From contig JASBZA010000006.1 in assembly GCA_029983685.1 (NCBI GenBank), positions 38,390 through 102,389 on the forward strand: a DNA stretch of 64,000 bases. The letters are read 5' to 3'. The stretch is from Oscillospiraceae bacterium. Lineage in GTDB: Bacteria; Bacillota; Clostridia; Saccharofermentanales; Fastidiosipilaceae. Both the position numbers and the translations under genes were made by a program. The notes under the pieces are model-generated. The model was given only the letters and a program-made list of their open reading frames with translations. It was not told the origin of the DNA and did no database searches. Each line of letters starts with the position of its first letter. The stretch's first letter is position 1. Positions 34,273 to 42,728 of this stretch are shown in pieces.

Positions 34273-35760
34273 GTGTTTGATGCGATTATTATAGGAGCGG
34301 GTGTAATCGGGGCGGCTGTGGCATACGAGTTGTCTCGCTATGGCGGTAAGTTTTTGGTTTTGGAAAAGGGTGAGGATTTATGTGCCGGTACGACTAAAGC
34401 CAACTCCGGTATAGCCCACGGAGGTTATGACGCCCTGCCCGGGACCATGAAGGCCAAAATGAACATGGCCGGTATCCGCATGATGGCAGAGATGTCTCGA
34501 GTGTTGGACTTTCCTTATCACAAAATCGGAACACTGGTTTTATGCCATGATGAATCGCAGATAAGTGATCTGGAAGAGCTTTTGGAAAGAGGTAAGGCCA
34601 ACGGTGTGCCCGGGCTTAAAATCTTGAACCATGACGAAGTCCTGGAAATGGAACCCAATTTGGCCGACACGGTAGTGGCTGCACTTTACTGCAGTGAGGC
34701 CGGCGTGGTAAACCCCTTCCTCATGAACATCGCCTACGGCGAACAGGCCGCGGTGAACGGAGTGGACTTTCACTTTAATGAGAAGGTCTTGAGCCTGGAA
34801 CGTTCCGGAGAAGGCCCAGACAGCTGGTTGGTTCGAACTTCGGAAAAGATTTATGAGACTCGAGCGGTTATTAACTGTGCCGGTGTCCACAGTGACGAAG
34901 TTTCGCATATGGCATCTTCTAAACCTTATTCTATAAGACCTCGGCGAGGAGAATACATGCTCCTGGACAAAGAAGCCGGCAATATGGTCCACCACGTCAT
35001 CTTTAACCTGCCGTCCAAGGCCGGCAAGGGCATCCTTATTACGCCGACAACCGAAAATAATCTTCTGGTCGGGCCGACATCGGAATTTATTGACGATAAG
35101 GACAATGTGGAAACGACCAGAGAAGGCCTGGATAAGGTCTATTATCAGAGCGGTACCATGGTGGAAAGCATTCCGTATTATCAAGTGATTACATCCTTTA
35201 CGGGATTAAGAGCCCATGAAGAGCAAGGTGACTTCGTTTTAGAGGAGACGGAAGAAGGCTTCTTTAATTGCCTGGGAATTGAGTCCCCGGGCCTCACGTC
35301 CGCGCCTGCAATCGGCGTCTATATGGCCAATCTGGTCAAGGATAAGTTGGGCTTAGATGACAATCCCGACTTCATCGGTCAGAGAACAGACATGCCTCAT
35401 TTTTACATGATGAATCAGGAGGAAAGGCACAAGCTGATTGAAAAAGATAAGGCTTACGGCAGGATTGTATGCCGCTGTGAAGAAGTAACCGAAGGTGAAA
35501 TTGTGGAAGCCATCCATAGGCCCCTGGGTGCAAGAACTTTGGATGGGATTAAACGCCGGGTCCGTCCCATGGCCGGGCGTTGCCAAGGCGGTTTTTGCAC
35601 GCCGCTTCTTATCAAAATCCTATGTCGAGAGCTGGGACTGGAAGCTTCGGATATTTTGAAGAATCGTCCGGGATCTTACTTGGTAGAAGGTCCGGTCAAA
35701 GCGTTGCCGATTGTCCGTTCCGGCCAAGAAAGTCAAGGTGAGTCACATGAAAAATTATGA
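34273..35760 (+). CDS. GlpA-like FAD glycerol-3-phosphate dehydrogenase with BFD-type 2Fe-2S domain
   Basis: Predicted to oxidise glycerol-3-phosphate to dihydroxyacetone phosphate. It has 495 residues. The N-terminal FAD fold begins IIIGAGVIGAAVAYEL, and TTKANSGIAHGGYDA is typical of this DAO-type family. The C-terminal domain (about 395-470) has four cysteines in CRCEE and RCQGGFC, a BFD-like 2Fe-2S site. I chose GTG 34273 with GGGAGGAA upstream and one base after the glpK stop; an ATG further upstream lies within glpK with no ribosome site. The next two genes encode the partner subunits, so electrons probably leave through a three-protein complex. The final acceptor is unknown. Confidence 0.9.
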   Translation: MFDAIIIGAGVIGAAVAYELSRYGGKFLVLEKGEDLCAGTTKANSGIAHGGYDALPGTMKAKMNMAGIRMMAEMSRVLDFPYHKIGTLVLCHDESQISDLEELLERGKANGVPGLKILNHDEVLEMEPNLADTVVAALYCSEAGVVNPFLMNIAYGEQAAVNGVDFHFNEKVLSLERSGEGPDSWLVRTSEKIYETRAVINCAGVHSDEVSHMASSKPYSIRPRRGEYMLLDKEAGNMVHHVIFNLPSKAGKGILITPTTENNLLVGPTSEFIDDKDNVETTREGLDKVYYQSGTMVESIPYYQVITSFTGLRAHEEQGDFVLEETEEGFFNCLGIESPGLTSAPAIGVYMANLVKDKLGLDDNPDFIGQRTDMPHFYMMNQEERHKLIEKDKAYGRIVCRCEEVTEGEIVEAIHRPLGARTLDGIKRRVRPMAGRCQGGFCTPLLIKILCRELGLEASDILKNRPGSYLVEGPVKALPIVRSGQESQGESHEKL

Positions 35761-37033
35761 TTTGGTCATCATAGGCGGAGGACCGGCAGGCTTAGCAGCG
35801 GCTGTTAAGGCCTATGATTTAGGCATGCAGAATATCCTTTTGGCAGAGCGAGATGATTGCCTGGGCGGCATTTTAAACCAGTGTATTCATAATGGCTTCG
35901 GCCTCCATCATTTTAAGACTGAGCTGACCGGTCCCGAGTACGCCGGCCGCTATATTGAAATGTTAGAAGAGCGCCATATTGACTACATGCTGAAGACCAT
36001 GGTGATGGACCTGGCACCGGATAAGACATTGACGCTGATGAATAGTGAATACGGCCTTTTTAGCCTGAAGCCCAAGGCCGTTATTTTGGCCATGGGTTGT
36101 AGGGAAAGGCCCAGAGGAGCCCTGAATATGCCGGGTGACCGACCGAGCGGGATTTTCACCGCCGGTACCGCTCAGCGTCTTCTAAATATCGACGGCTTTA
36201 TGCCGGGGCGAGAAGTGGTTATCTTGGGTAGTGGCGATATCGGATTAATCATGGCCAGAAGGATGACTCTGGAAGGGGCCAAAGTCAAGCTGGTAGCCGA
36301 GATTAACTCTTTCTCTGCAGGCCTTAAGAGAAATATCGTCCAGTGTTTGGATGATTTTAATATTCCTCTTTACTTCAACACAACTATCTCCCGTGTGGTC
36401 GGCAAAGACCGAGTAGAAGGCGTATACCTGTCTAAGGCGGACGAGTATTTTCGTGTGATTCCCGATACGGAAGTGTTTGTCTCGTGTGACACGGTTCTCT
36501 TATCAGTAGGGTTAATCCCGGAGAATGAACTTAGCCGCAAGGCGCATGTAAAGATGGCCCATCAGACCAGAGGACCTATTGTGGACAATACCTACATGAC
36601 CGGTGTACCGGGGATTTTTGCCTGCGGTAATGTCTTACATGTCCACGACCTGGTAGACAATGTTTCCGAAGAAGCGGAAGAAGCGGCCAAAAACGCCGTG
36701 GCCTTTATCGAGAAAGGGGCATGGAAGGCCGTTCTGAAAATCAGGCAAGAAGCAGACTGCAAGGTCCAGGAAGGAGCCGGTGTATCCTACACCCTGCCCC
36801 AGGTTTTAAATTTTGAAGCCTTAGAGGACCTGACTCGTATCAACTTCCGGGTCAAGAAACTTTACGAAGGCGCTTCGATTAAAGTCCATTTCGACGACCA
36901 AGAAATCAGTTCCAGAAAGATGCGGGTCATGGCCCCCGGTGCCATGCAGGCCGTGTATCTCAAGAAAGAAGATCTAGATGAGCATCGGCCTCAGACGATT
37001 ACGGTAAGTATCGAAGAAGGAGAGGAGGACTAA
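35747..37033 (+). CDS. FAD/NAD(P)-dependent oxidoreductase, partner of GlpA-like protein
   Basis: A 428-residue flavoprotein with an N-terminal FAD motif (LVIIGGGPAGLAAAVKAYDL) and a second nucleotide-binding motif (VVILGSGDIGLIMARRM, near residue 165). CLGGILNQCIHNGFG holds two cysteines that may be redox-active. The start at ATG 35747 overlaps the previous stop by 14 bp and has AAGGTG upstream. In Bacillota this gene regularly lies between a GlpA-like protein and a DUF1667 protein and probably relays electrons from G3P oxidation to NAD(P) or another carrier. That role is inferred from conserved order. Confidence 0.88.
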   Translation: MKNYDLVIIGGGPAGLAAAVKAYDLGMQNILLAERDDCLGGILNQCIHNGFGLHHFKTELTGPEYAGRYIEMLEERHIDYMLKTMVMDLAPDKTLTLMNSEYGLFSLKPKAVILAMGCRERPRGALNMPGDRPSGIFTAGTAQRLLNIDGFMPGREVVILGSGDIGLIMARRMTLEGAKVKLVAEINSFSAGLKRNIVQCLDDFNIPLYFNTTISRVVGKDRVEGVYLSKADEYFRVIPDTEVFVSCDTVLLSVGLIPENELSRKAHVKMAHQTRGPIVDNTYMTGVPGIFACGNVLHVHDLVDNVSEEAEEAAKNAVAFIEKGAWKAVLKIRQEADCKVQEGAGVSYTLPQVLNFEALEDLTRINFRVKKLYEGASIKVHFDDQEISSRKMRVMAPGAMQAVYLKKEDLDEHRPQTITVSIEEGEED

Positions 37034-37036
37034 AAG

Positions 37037-37405
37037 ATGGCCGAACAAAGAAAACTAACTTGTATTAGCTGTCCTATCGGCTGCCAACTCACGGTAGACC
37101 TGGACGATGACGGTAATATTTTAAACATTGAGGGCAACTCCTGCCCCAGAGGACCCATTTACGCCAAAAATGAAGTGACCAATCCTAAACGTGTCGTGAC
37201 CTCTACCGTTCGAGTGAATAATTCTCTTGTCCACCCGGTGGTTTCGGTCCGAACAGTGGATGCGGTCCCTAAAGATAAAATTTACGAGGTCATGGACCTG
37301 ATTCGACAGCTCCACGTGGACTTGCCCGTGAAGATAGGTGACGTGCTCATAGCCAATATTGCCGATACGGGAACCGACCTCATCGCCACACGTAGTTACG
37401 AATAA
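37037..37405 (+). CDS. DUF1667 small cysteine-rich redox protein
   Basis: A 122-residue protein with four conserved cysteines: CISCPIGCQL near residues 10-17 and a later GNSCPRGPIYA near 36. The pattern suggests an iron-sulfur or metal site. DUF1667 proteins accompany the two flavoproteins upstream in many Bacillota and are presumed to be the third component of anaerobic glycerol-3-phosphate oxidation. It starts 3 bp after the previous stop. Its own function has not been shown to my knowledge. The next gene, a permease, starts 22 bp downstream. Confidence 0.88.
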   Translation: MAEQRKLTCISCPIGCQLTVDLDDDGNILNIEGNSCPRGPIYAKNEVTNPKRVVTSTVRVNNSLVHPVVSVRTVDAVPKDKIYEVMDLIRQLHVDLPVKIGDVLIANIADTGTDLIATRSYE

Positions 37406-37427
37406 CAAGCAGAAAGTAGGAGGATAT

Positions 37428-38303
37428 ATGAAAACTTGGGAACAGAGACTTTTTCCTTATCTAATGCTTTTGCCCATGTTATTAATCTTTACCGTTTTCT
37501 TGTTTTACCCGGCAGTCAACGGACTTTGGACATCCTTTCACAAGTGGGACGGGGTAAACCCGGCCAAATTCATAGGCTGGGAGAATTATGTGAACCTCTT
37601 CCAAGACACGGCTTTTTGGAAGTCGGTTGGAAGAACTTTGCTGTTTACGCTGATTTCAGTCCCGGGTATTTATATCCTGGGCCTGGCTTTGGCCTTACTC
37701 TTAACGACGTCCATTAAAGGCAGATCCGTCTATCGGGCGGTCTTCTACCTGCCCTGCCTGATTTCTTCCATCGTTGTCGGTTTAGCCTGGCGCTTCTTAT
37801 TAAGTGAAGATTTCGGCGTGGTGAATTACCTTCTGACAATTATGGGCGGCAAGCCGGTACGCTGGCTGACCGACCCTAGAAACGCTCTGGTGGCTGTTGC
37901 CATGATCAGTATTTGGTCCATGGCAGGTTATTACATGGTTATGTTTATTTCGGGCCTCCAGACCATTGATACCGAATACTACGATGCAGCCAGTATAGAC
38001 GGCGCCAACGGCTGGCAGCGTTTCCTTCATATTACGCTGCCCTTGCTAAGACCTACCAGTCTCCTGGTTTTAGTCTTATCTACGGTTGCCATTATTAAGA
38101 CCTATCCTTTGGTTGTTGCACTGACGGGCGGAGGCCCGGCCGGCGCGACCAAGTTTATTGTCCACATTATTCAGGAGACCGGTTTCGAGAAATACAAGAT
38201 GGGCTACGCCTCGGCCATGACCATGGTCTTGTTCTTCCTCTTGATGATCTTAACCTTGCTCCAGTTCAAATTCAGCAGAGGAGGTAAGACGAATGAAAAC
38301 TAA
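37428..38303 (+). CDS. Sugar ABC transporter permease, MalF/UgpA type
   Basis: An inner-membrane permease of 291 residues with about six helices; the first reads LFPYLMLLPMLLIFTVFLFY. The EAA loop is DAASIDGANGWQRFLHITLP, and LTGGGPAGATKFIV is typical of CUT1 permeases. ATG 37428 has AGGAGG 5 bases upstream, which rules out the longer frame that overlaps the DUF1667 gene. It should pair with the next permease and with the lipoprotein at the front of the cluster. No ATPase gene is present. Confidence 0.93.
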   Translation: MKTWEQRLFPYLMLLPMLLIFTVFLFYPAVNGLWTSFHKWDGVNPAKFIGWENYVNLFQDTAFWKSVGRTLLFTLISVPGIYILGLALALLLTTSIKGRSVYRAVFYLPCLISSIVVGLAWRFLLSEDFGVVNYLLTIMGGKPVRWLTDPRNALVAVAMISIWSMAGYYMVMFISGLQTIDTEYYDAASIDGANGWQRFLHITLPLLRPTSLLVLVLSTVAIIKTYPLVVALTGGGPAGATKFIVHIIQETGFEKYKMGYASAMTMVLFFLLMILTLLQFKFSRGGKTNEN

Positions 38304-39120
38304 AAAAGTCGTAGGCAGAATCTTTCTTTACCTCTTAGTTGTCCTGGCCTGTTTTGCCTTCTTGATGCCTATCCTCTGGATTGTATTTTCATCCTTTAAG
38401 ACTCAGAGCGAGCTTTTCGCCTGGCCGCCTAAGCTTTTTAGTATGAGCCCCAGCTTCGACAATTATCGGCTGGCCTTTTCCAGCGGTGACTTCGGTGCCT
38501 ACTTTTTTAATACCAGCTTTGTGGCCATTGTGGCGACAGTCATCACGGTTGTGATCAACACCATGGCCGGTTACGTCTTCGCCAAATACCGTTTCAAGGG
38601 GGACCGCTTTTTATTTATGATGGTTTTGGCCACATTAATGATCCCTCTGGAAGTTATCATGATCCCGATTTTTAAGGTCATCGTGGCAACCCACCTATAC
38701 AACAATCTCTGGGGCCTTATTATTCCAGCAGCCGCTTCACCCACGGCGGTTTTCCTGGTTCGTCAGTATTACCTATCCATATCGTCTTCGATTATGGAGT
38801 CGGCCAGGATTGACGGGGCGTCCGAGTGGCGGATTTTCACTTCGGTCATGCTGCCTATTGGTAAGCCGGTCATGGCGGTTCTTACTATCATCTCTTTTAT
38901 GTGGCGGTGGAACGACTACCTTTGGCCCAAGATTATCATCAACAATAAGCAAAAATTTACCATCCAGCTGGCTTTGGCTAATTTCTCCGGCGAATATTCG
39001 GTCGATTGGAATAGCCTTTTGGCCATGTCAGTGGTGTCTATGCTGCCAGTTATTGTCGTCTTTTTAATTTTCCAAAAACATATCGTCGGCGGTATGACTA
39101 CAGGCGCGGTGAAGGGATAA
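38293..39120 (+). CDS. Sugar ABC transporter permease, MalG/UgpE type
   Basis: A membrane permease of 275 residues, with its start overlapping the upstream permease by 11 bp behind GAGGAGG. The N-terminal helix is FLYLLVVLACFAFLMPILWI. The EAA loop ESARIDGASEWRIFTSVMLP docks an ATPase encoded elsewhere. The C terminus ends IVGGMTTGAVKG as usual for the family. It completes the importer of the glycerol-linked cluster. Confidence 0.93.
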   Translation: MKTKKVVGRIFLYLLVVLACFAFLMPILWIVFSSFKTQSELFAWPPKLFSMSPSFDNYRLAFSSGDFGAYFFNTSFVAIVATVITVVINTMAGYVFAKYRFKGDRFLFMMVLATLMIPLEVIMIPIFKVIVATHLYNNLWGLIIPAAASPTAVFLVRQYYLSISSSIMESARIDGASEWRIFTSVMLPIGKPVMAVLTIISFMWRWNDYLWPKIIINNKQKFTIQLALANFSGEYSVDWNSLLAMSVVSMLPVIVVFLIFQKHIVGGMTTGAVKG

Positions 39121-39124
39121 GCCG

Positions 39125-40033
39125 GTGAGTAGGAAAGCGTTTGAAGAACAATTCAGGCCACTCTATTTTTATCATGGTATAAACGAGGGCTGGAAGATGC
39201 GGGACTATCACTTCCATAATCAGTACGAGATCATTCTCTACTTGGTTGACGGGGTGGAGTTGGAGATTGCCAATAGGTCTTTCCGGCCAAAGCGAGGCGA
39301 TGTCTTTTTGATTAATCATAATATTCCCCATAAGACCAACTGTCCGGGCCGCTATGAGCGTTGTGTCTTAATGATGAGTGAGCATTACTTGGAGCCTTTT
39401 TGCCAGTCCTTTCAATATGATTTTTTGAAACTCTTTCGCAAGGAGGGCTTAGGAACCAAGCTGTTTCTTAATAAGAACCGACTCGAGAAGGTCCTTTATA
39501 AGTTGGACACCATAGGAGAGGCCATGGTGGCCAATGAGTCCGACCGGCATAAGCAGGTTCGGCTCAATCTCATGATTCTGGACCTTATCAATTATTTGGA
39601 TTCTATTTTATCCGATGCGGAATTTCATAGAGGGAGTACTACGAACCGGTCCGATAAGGGTGTATTTGATGTAGGGAACCGGGTTCGGGTGGAAGAAATT
39701 AAAGACTTTATTATCCGTTACAGTGAGAACACCTTGCGCCTAGATGATTTGGCCGACCGATTCAACTTGAGTCCGTCTTATTTAAGCCGCATGTTTAAGC
39801 GTGAAACAGGTTTTACGATTAGCCAGTATATTGCCATGCAGAAAATCTCCCGGGCCAAAGAGATGCTCCTCATGGGGCTTTCCGTAACCGATGTGGCCTC
39901 GAATCTCTCCTACAGCTCCAGCAGCCATTTTATTGCACATTTCAAAAGGACGACCGGCATAACACCTAAGCAGTATGCTAATGAAAGACGTCATGAAGCC
40001 GAAGACTTGGAGGAGGACGACGATGATTATTAA
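39125..40033 (+). CDS. AraC-family regulator of the glycerol-glycoside cluster
   Basis: A 302-residue regulator. The N-terminal sensor (about 10-95) has a cupin strand pattern with YHFHNQYEIILYLVDGVELE and GDVFLINHNIPHKTN. The double helix-turn-helix (about 195-292) reads LRLDDLADRFNLSPSYLSRM and VTDVASNLSYSSSSHFIAHF. The start is GTG 39125, four bases after the permease stop, with AAGGG nearby. Being inside the operon, it probably controls its own cluster in response to the imported glycoside. It overlaps the GH31 start by 11 bp. Confidence 0.9.
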   Translation: MSRKAFEEQFRPLYFYHGINEGWKMRDYHFHNQYEIILYLVDGVELEIANRSFRPKRGDVFLINHNIPHKTNCPGRYERCVLMMSEHYLEPFCQSFQYDFLKLFRKEGLGTKLFLNKNRLEKVLYKLDTIGEAMVANESDRHKQVRLNLMILDLINYLDSILSDAEFHRGSTTNRSDKGVFDVGNRVRVEEIKDFIIRYSENTLRLDDLADRFNLSPSYLSRMFKRETGFTISQYIAMQKISRAKEMLLMGLSVTDVASNLSYSSSSHFIAHFKRTTGITPKQYANERRHEAEDLEEDDDDY

Positions 40034-42536
40034 ATCTTTCCAATCGATTGAGAAAATTCCGGAAGGCTATATTATTAACTGCAATCCAGGTCAGGTGAAA
40101 TTAATTTTTATGACCGATGACATTATCCGGATTAGGGTTTCTTTTGACGGCCTTTTTGAAGAGGCATCCTATGCCTTAGCCACAACAGCTTGGCCGGACG
40201 CTCTGGACAATTTGTTTGCCGGAGAGCGGACGAGGATTGAGCCTTTAGACGTCGCTTATGAGGAAAACAATGCGTCTTTGTTCTTTAAGACAAAAGCATT
40301 GCGCTTGGAGCTTCAAAAAGAGCCCTTTGCTTTCAAGCTTTACGATGTAGACGGACAGTTGATTTATAAGGACCTGGACTTTAGGGCTTACGAAAAAGAC
40401 CACTTGGGCCGCAACTTCCATTATTCCGCTGTGGATTATGAAGAGGATCACTTTTACGGCTTCGGCGAACAAAACGGTAGTCTCGACAAGGCCGGTCGTC
40501 ACATGCACATGAATCCCCGAGACTCCATAGGAATCAATGCTTTACATGGAGGCCCTACTTATAAACATATTCCGTTCTATATTCGTATCAATGAAAAACA
40601 TGGGCATGCCCTGGGGCTCTTCTATAATAATTCGTATGATTGTGTTTTCGATATGGGCAATGAGAGAAGCGGCTACTGGGACAGTTTCTGTTACTATTCG
40701 TCCGAAGGTGGCGATATTGACCTCTTTCTTCTGAATGGACCGGACGTGAAGTCTGTAGTAAACCGCTACACTTATCTAACCGGCCGGGAGGCCTTGGCCA
40801 ACAAGCAAGCTCTGGGCTTTATGTATACGACTATGTACTACGGTGAGCTTAATGAGAACTGTGACCAGGCCATCTATGAAATTTTGGATCAGTTCGAGGA
40901 AGAAGGCATCGGTATCGATAATTTCGGTATTCCCAGCGGCTATTGTACTGGCGAAGAAGACCGCCTGCGTTACACTTTTACATGGAACAAAAAGCGTTTT
41001 CCCAAGCCCGAAGCGTTTATCCGGACTCTCCTAGAAAGGGGAATTAATGTCATCCCCAATACCAAACCCGGTATCCTTCTGAAGCATCCCAAGATGGACG
41101 CGTTCTTGGCCCATGACCCATTCGTCAAGGAGGTTTCGGGACAGGAGGATTATGTGGGTCGCTGGTGGGGCGGGCCGGGTAAGTTCGTGGACTTTACCAA
41201 TCCCGCCGGACGAAAAGTCTGGGCTGACATGTTGGAAGAAGGCCTACTGAATTACGGGGTCCATGCCGTTTGGAATGATAATTGCGAGTACGACGGAGTA
41301 GAGGATCGAGAGGCTAAATGTGATAAAGAAGGCCTTGGAGGCGACATGGCTGAATTAAAAGCCGTCCAAGCCAATATGATGGCCTACACGGTTTACCATA
41401 AGCTCCAAGATTTTTATCCTAATGAGAGACCCTACATCCTGACCCGCTGTGCCTATGCCGGCGGCCAGCGTTATGCACAGACATGGGGCGGGGATAATTA
41501 TTCCAGTTGGATTGGACTTAAAAATAGCGCGGATATGACCCTGGGTATGGGTTTGTGCGGCTTTTCCAATTTCGGTGTGGATGTCGGCGGCTTTGCCGGT
41601 CCGGCTCCGGATGAAGAGCTTCTTCTGAGATGGATTCAAAACGGTATTTTCTACCCACGCTTTACCATTAATTCGGCCAGCGCGGATAATACCGTGACCC
41701 TGCCCTGGATGTACCAAGCTATTGTCCGAGAGGTTCGAGAGGCTTACCGACTCCGTTATCGCCTTCTTCCGTATCTATATTCTTTAATGTACCAAGCCCA
41801 TGTGTCAGGCACTCCGGCCATGCGGCCCTTGTTCATGGAATATCCCGATGATAGGGAGACTTACAAAGATAAGTCCGAAAGCTTTCTGTTCGGTCCTTCT
41901 CTCCTGGTGGCCAATATTTTGGAGAAAGGACTCAAAAAAAGATGCTTATATTTACCGAAGGGGTCGGTTTGGTATGATTTGGCCGACCGATGCCAAGCCT
42001 ATGCAGGCGGTCAATATATAGAGATTCCTGTTGATAGGTCCTCTATTCCTATGTTTTTCAGAGGAGACGGCCTGGTGGTTTACACCGATGACATTAAACA
42101 TATTAAGCGTGACCCTATCCGTGAGCTGAAAATCCTAATCGGGACAGATGCCCCCTGTGCTTTTGATTATTTCGATGATGACGGTTACAGCACGGCCTAT
42201 AAGGATGGCCATTACGCCTTAACGCACCTAAAGGTAGATACCGGTGAACGGGTGACGGTGACTTTGGCCAAAGAAGGGCGCTACGAAGAAACGTACGAAC
42301 GCTTGGAGTTAAACTTCATCCATAAGCAAAAGGGCGCCTATTGGGCAAAAGTAGCGGATAAACTCCTACCTCAGTGTGTCACAAGAAAAGAGTATGACTT
42401 GAAAGAAGAAGGCTGGTTCTACGATATGAATAGCAGAATCTGTAAGCTTAAGTTCAAAAAGCCGGAATGTGAAAGCTATCAGGTTCAGGTAAGTTTTGAG
42501 AAGTTCGACTTGATCGGCATGGAGAAGGATCCCTAA
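40023..42536 (+). CDS. GH31 alpha-glycosidase
   Basis: An 837-residue intracellular glycosidase without a signal peptide. The N-terminal galactose-mutarotase-like domain contains FYGFGEQNGSLDKAG. The barrel has IDNFGIPSGYCTGEED and the nucleophile motif AVWNDNCEYDG (Asp419). Acid/base Asp491 lies in QTWGGDNYSSW, and the terminal beta domains follow. WNDN-C-E carries a cysteine where related enzymes I recall have Asn. The sulfoquinovosidase signature is absent. Family members act on alpha-glucosides, xylosides or galactosides. In an operon with glycerol kinase and G3P oxidation, an alpha-glycosylglycerol is a reasonable substrate. The start is ATG 40023 behind GAGGAGG, and a terminator follows. 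Confidence 0.92.
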   Translation: MIIKSFQSIEKIPEGYIINCNPGQVKLIFMTDDIIRIRVSFDGLFEEASYALATTAWPDALDNLFAGERTRIEPLDVAYEENNASLFFKTKALRLELQKEPFAFKLYDVDGQLIYKDLDFRAYEKDHLGRNFHYSAVDYEEDHFYGFGEQNGSLDKAGRHMHMNPRDSIGINALHGGPTYKHIPFYIRINEKHGHALGLFYNNSYDCVFDMGNERSGYWDSFCYYSSEGGDIDLFLLNGPDVKSVVNRYTYLTGREALANKQALGFMYTTMYYGELNENCDQAIYEILDQFEEEGIGIDNFGIPSGYCTGEEDRLRYTFTWNKKRFPKPEAFIRTLLERGINVIPNTKPGILLKHPKMDAFLAHDPFVKEVSGQEDYVGRWWGGPGKFVDFTNPAGRKVWADMLEEGLLNYGVHAVWNDNCEYDGVEDREAKCDKEGLGGDMAELKAVQANMMAYTVYHKLQDFYPNERPYILTRCAYAGGQRYAQTWGGDNYSSWIGLKNSADMTLGMGLCGFSNFGVDVGGFAGPAPDEELLLRWIQNGIFYPRFTINSASADNTVTLPWMYQAIVREVREAYRLRYRLLPYLYSLMYQAHVSGTPAMRPLFMEYPDDRETYKDKSESFLFGPSLLVANILEKGLKKRCLYLPKGSVWYDLADRCQAYAGGQYIEIPVDRSSIPMFFRGDGLVVYTDDIKHIKRDPIRELKILIGTDAPCAFDYFDDDGYSTAYKDGHYALTHLKVDTGERVTVTLAKEGRYEETYERLELNFIHKQKGAYWAKVADKLLPQCVTRKEYDLKEEGWFYDMNSRICKLKFKKPECESYQVQVSFEKFDLIGMEKDP

Positions 42537-42568
42537 ACTTATGGGTCAGTGAGAAATATTAGTCCTCT

Positions 42569-42618
42569 AAAGGCCATTGTTTGATTCCGGATTTGCGGGA
42601 AAGGGCAGTGGCTTTTTT
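42569..42618 (+). terminator. Terminator of the GH31 operon
   Basis: AAAGGCCATTG at 42569-42579 pairs imperfectly with CAGTGGCTTTT at 42606-42616. The inner part is loosely folded and the tail is T-rich. It closes the nine-gene cluster. Confidence 0.7.
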
Positions 42619-42676
42619 GATTCTTATTATGGAAATTTGCGCAGGCTATCAAAATTTATTTTGAATAAAAATTAAT

Positions 42677-42705
42677 TTGAAAATCGTTTTTATTAATATT
42701 AGAAT
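42677..42705 (+). promoter_or_regulatory. Housekeeping promoter of nanA, with RpiR-type operator candidate
   Basis: TTGAAA at 42677-42682 and TAGAAT at 42700-42705 are separated by exactly 17 bases. The spacer begins with an imperfect palindrome (GAAAATCGTTTTTATT, 42679-42694) that matches 13 of 16 bases in the nanH promoter, so one regulator may bind both. Confidence 0.8.
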
Positions 42706-42728
42706 AATAAAAAACGTGGAGGTTTTCA

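Noticed and set aside
40023..42536. Sulfoquinovosidase identity for the GH31 enzyme, which would also release glycerol from sulfoquinovosyl glycerol
   Set aside because: The sulfonate-binding motif and WMADFGE-type nucleophile segment I expect are absent; no SQ pathway genes are nearby.
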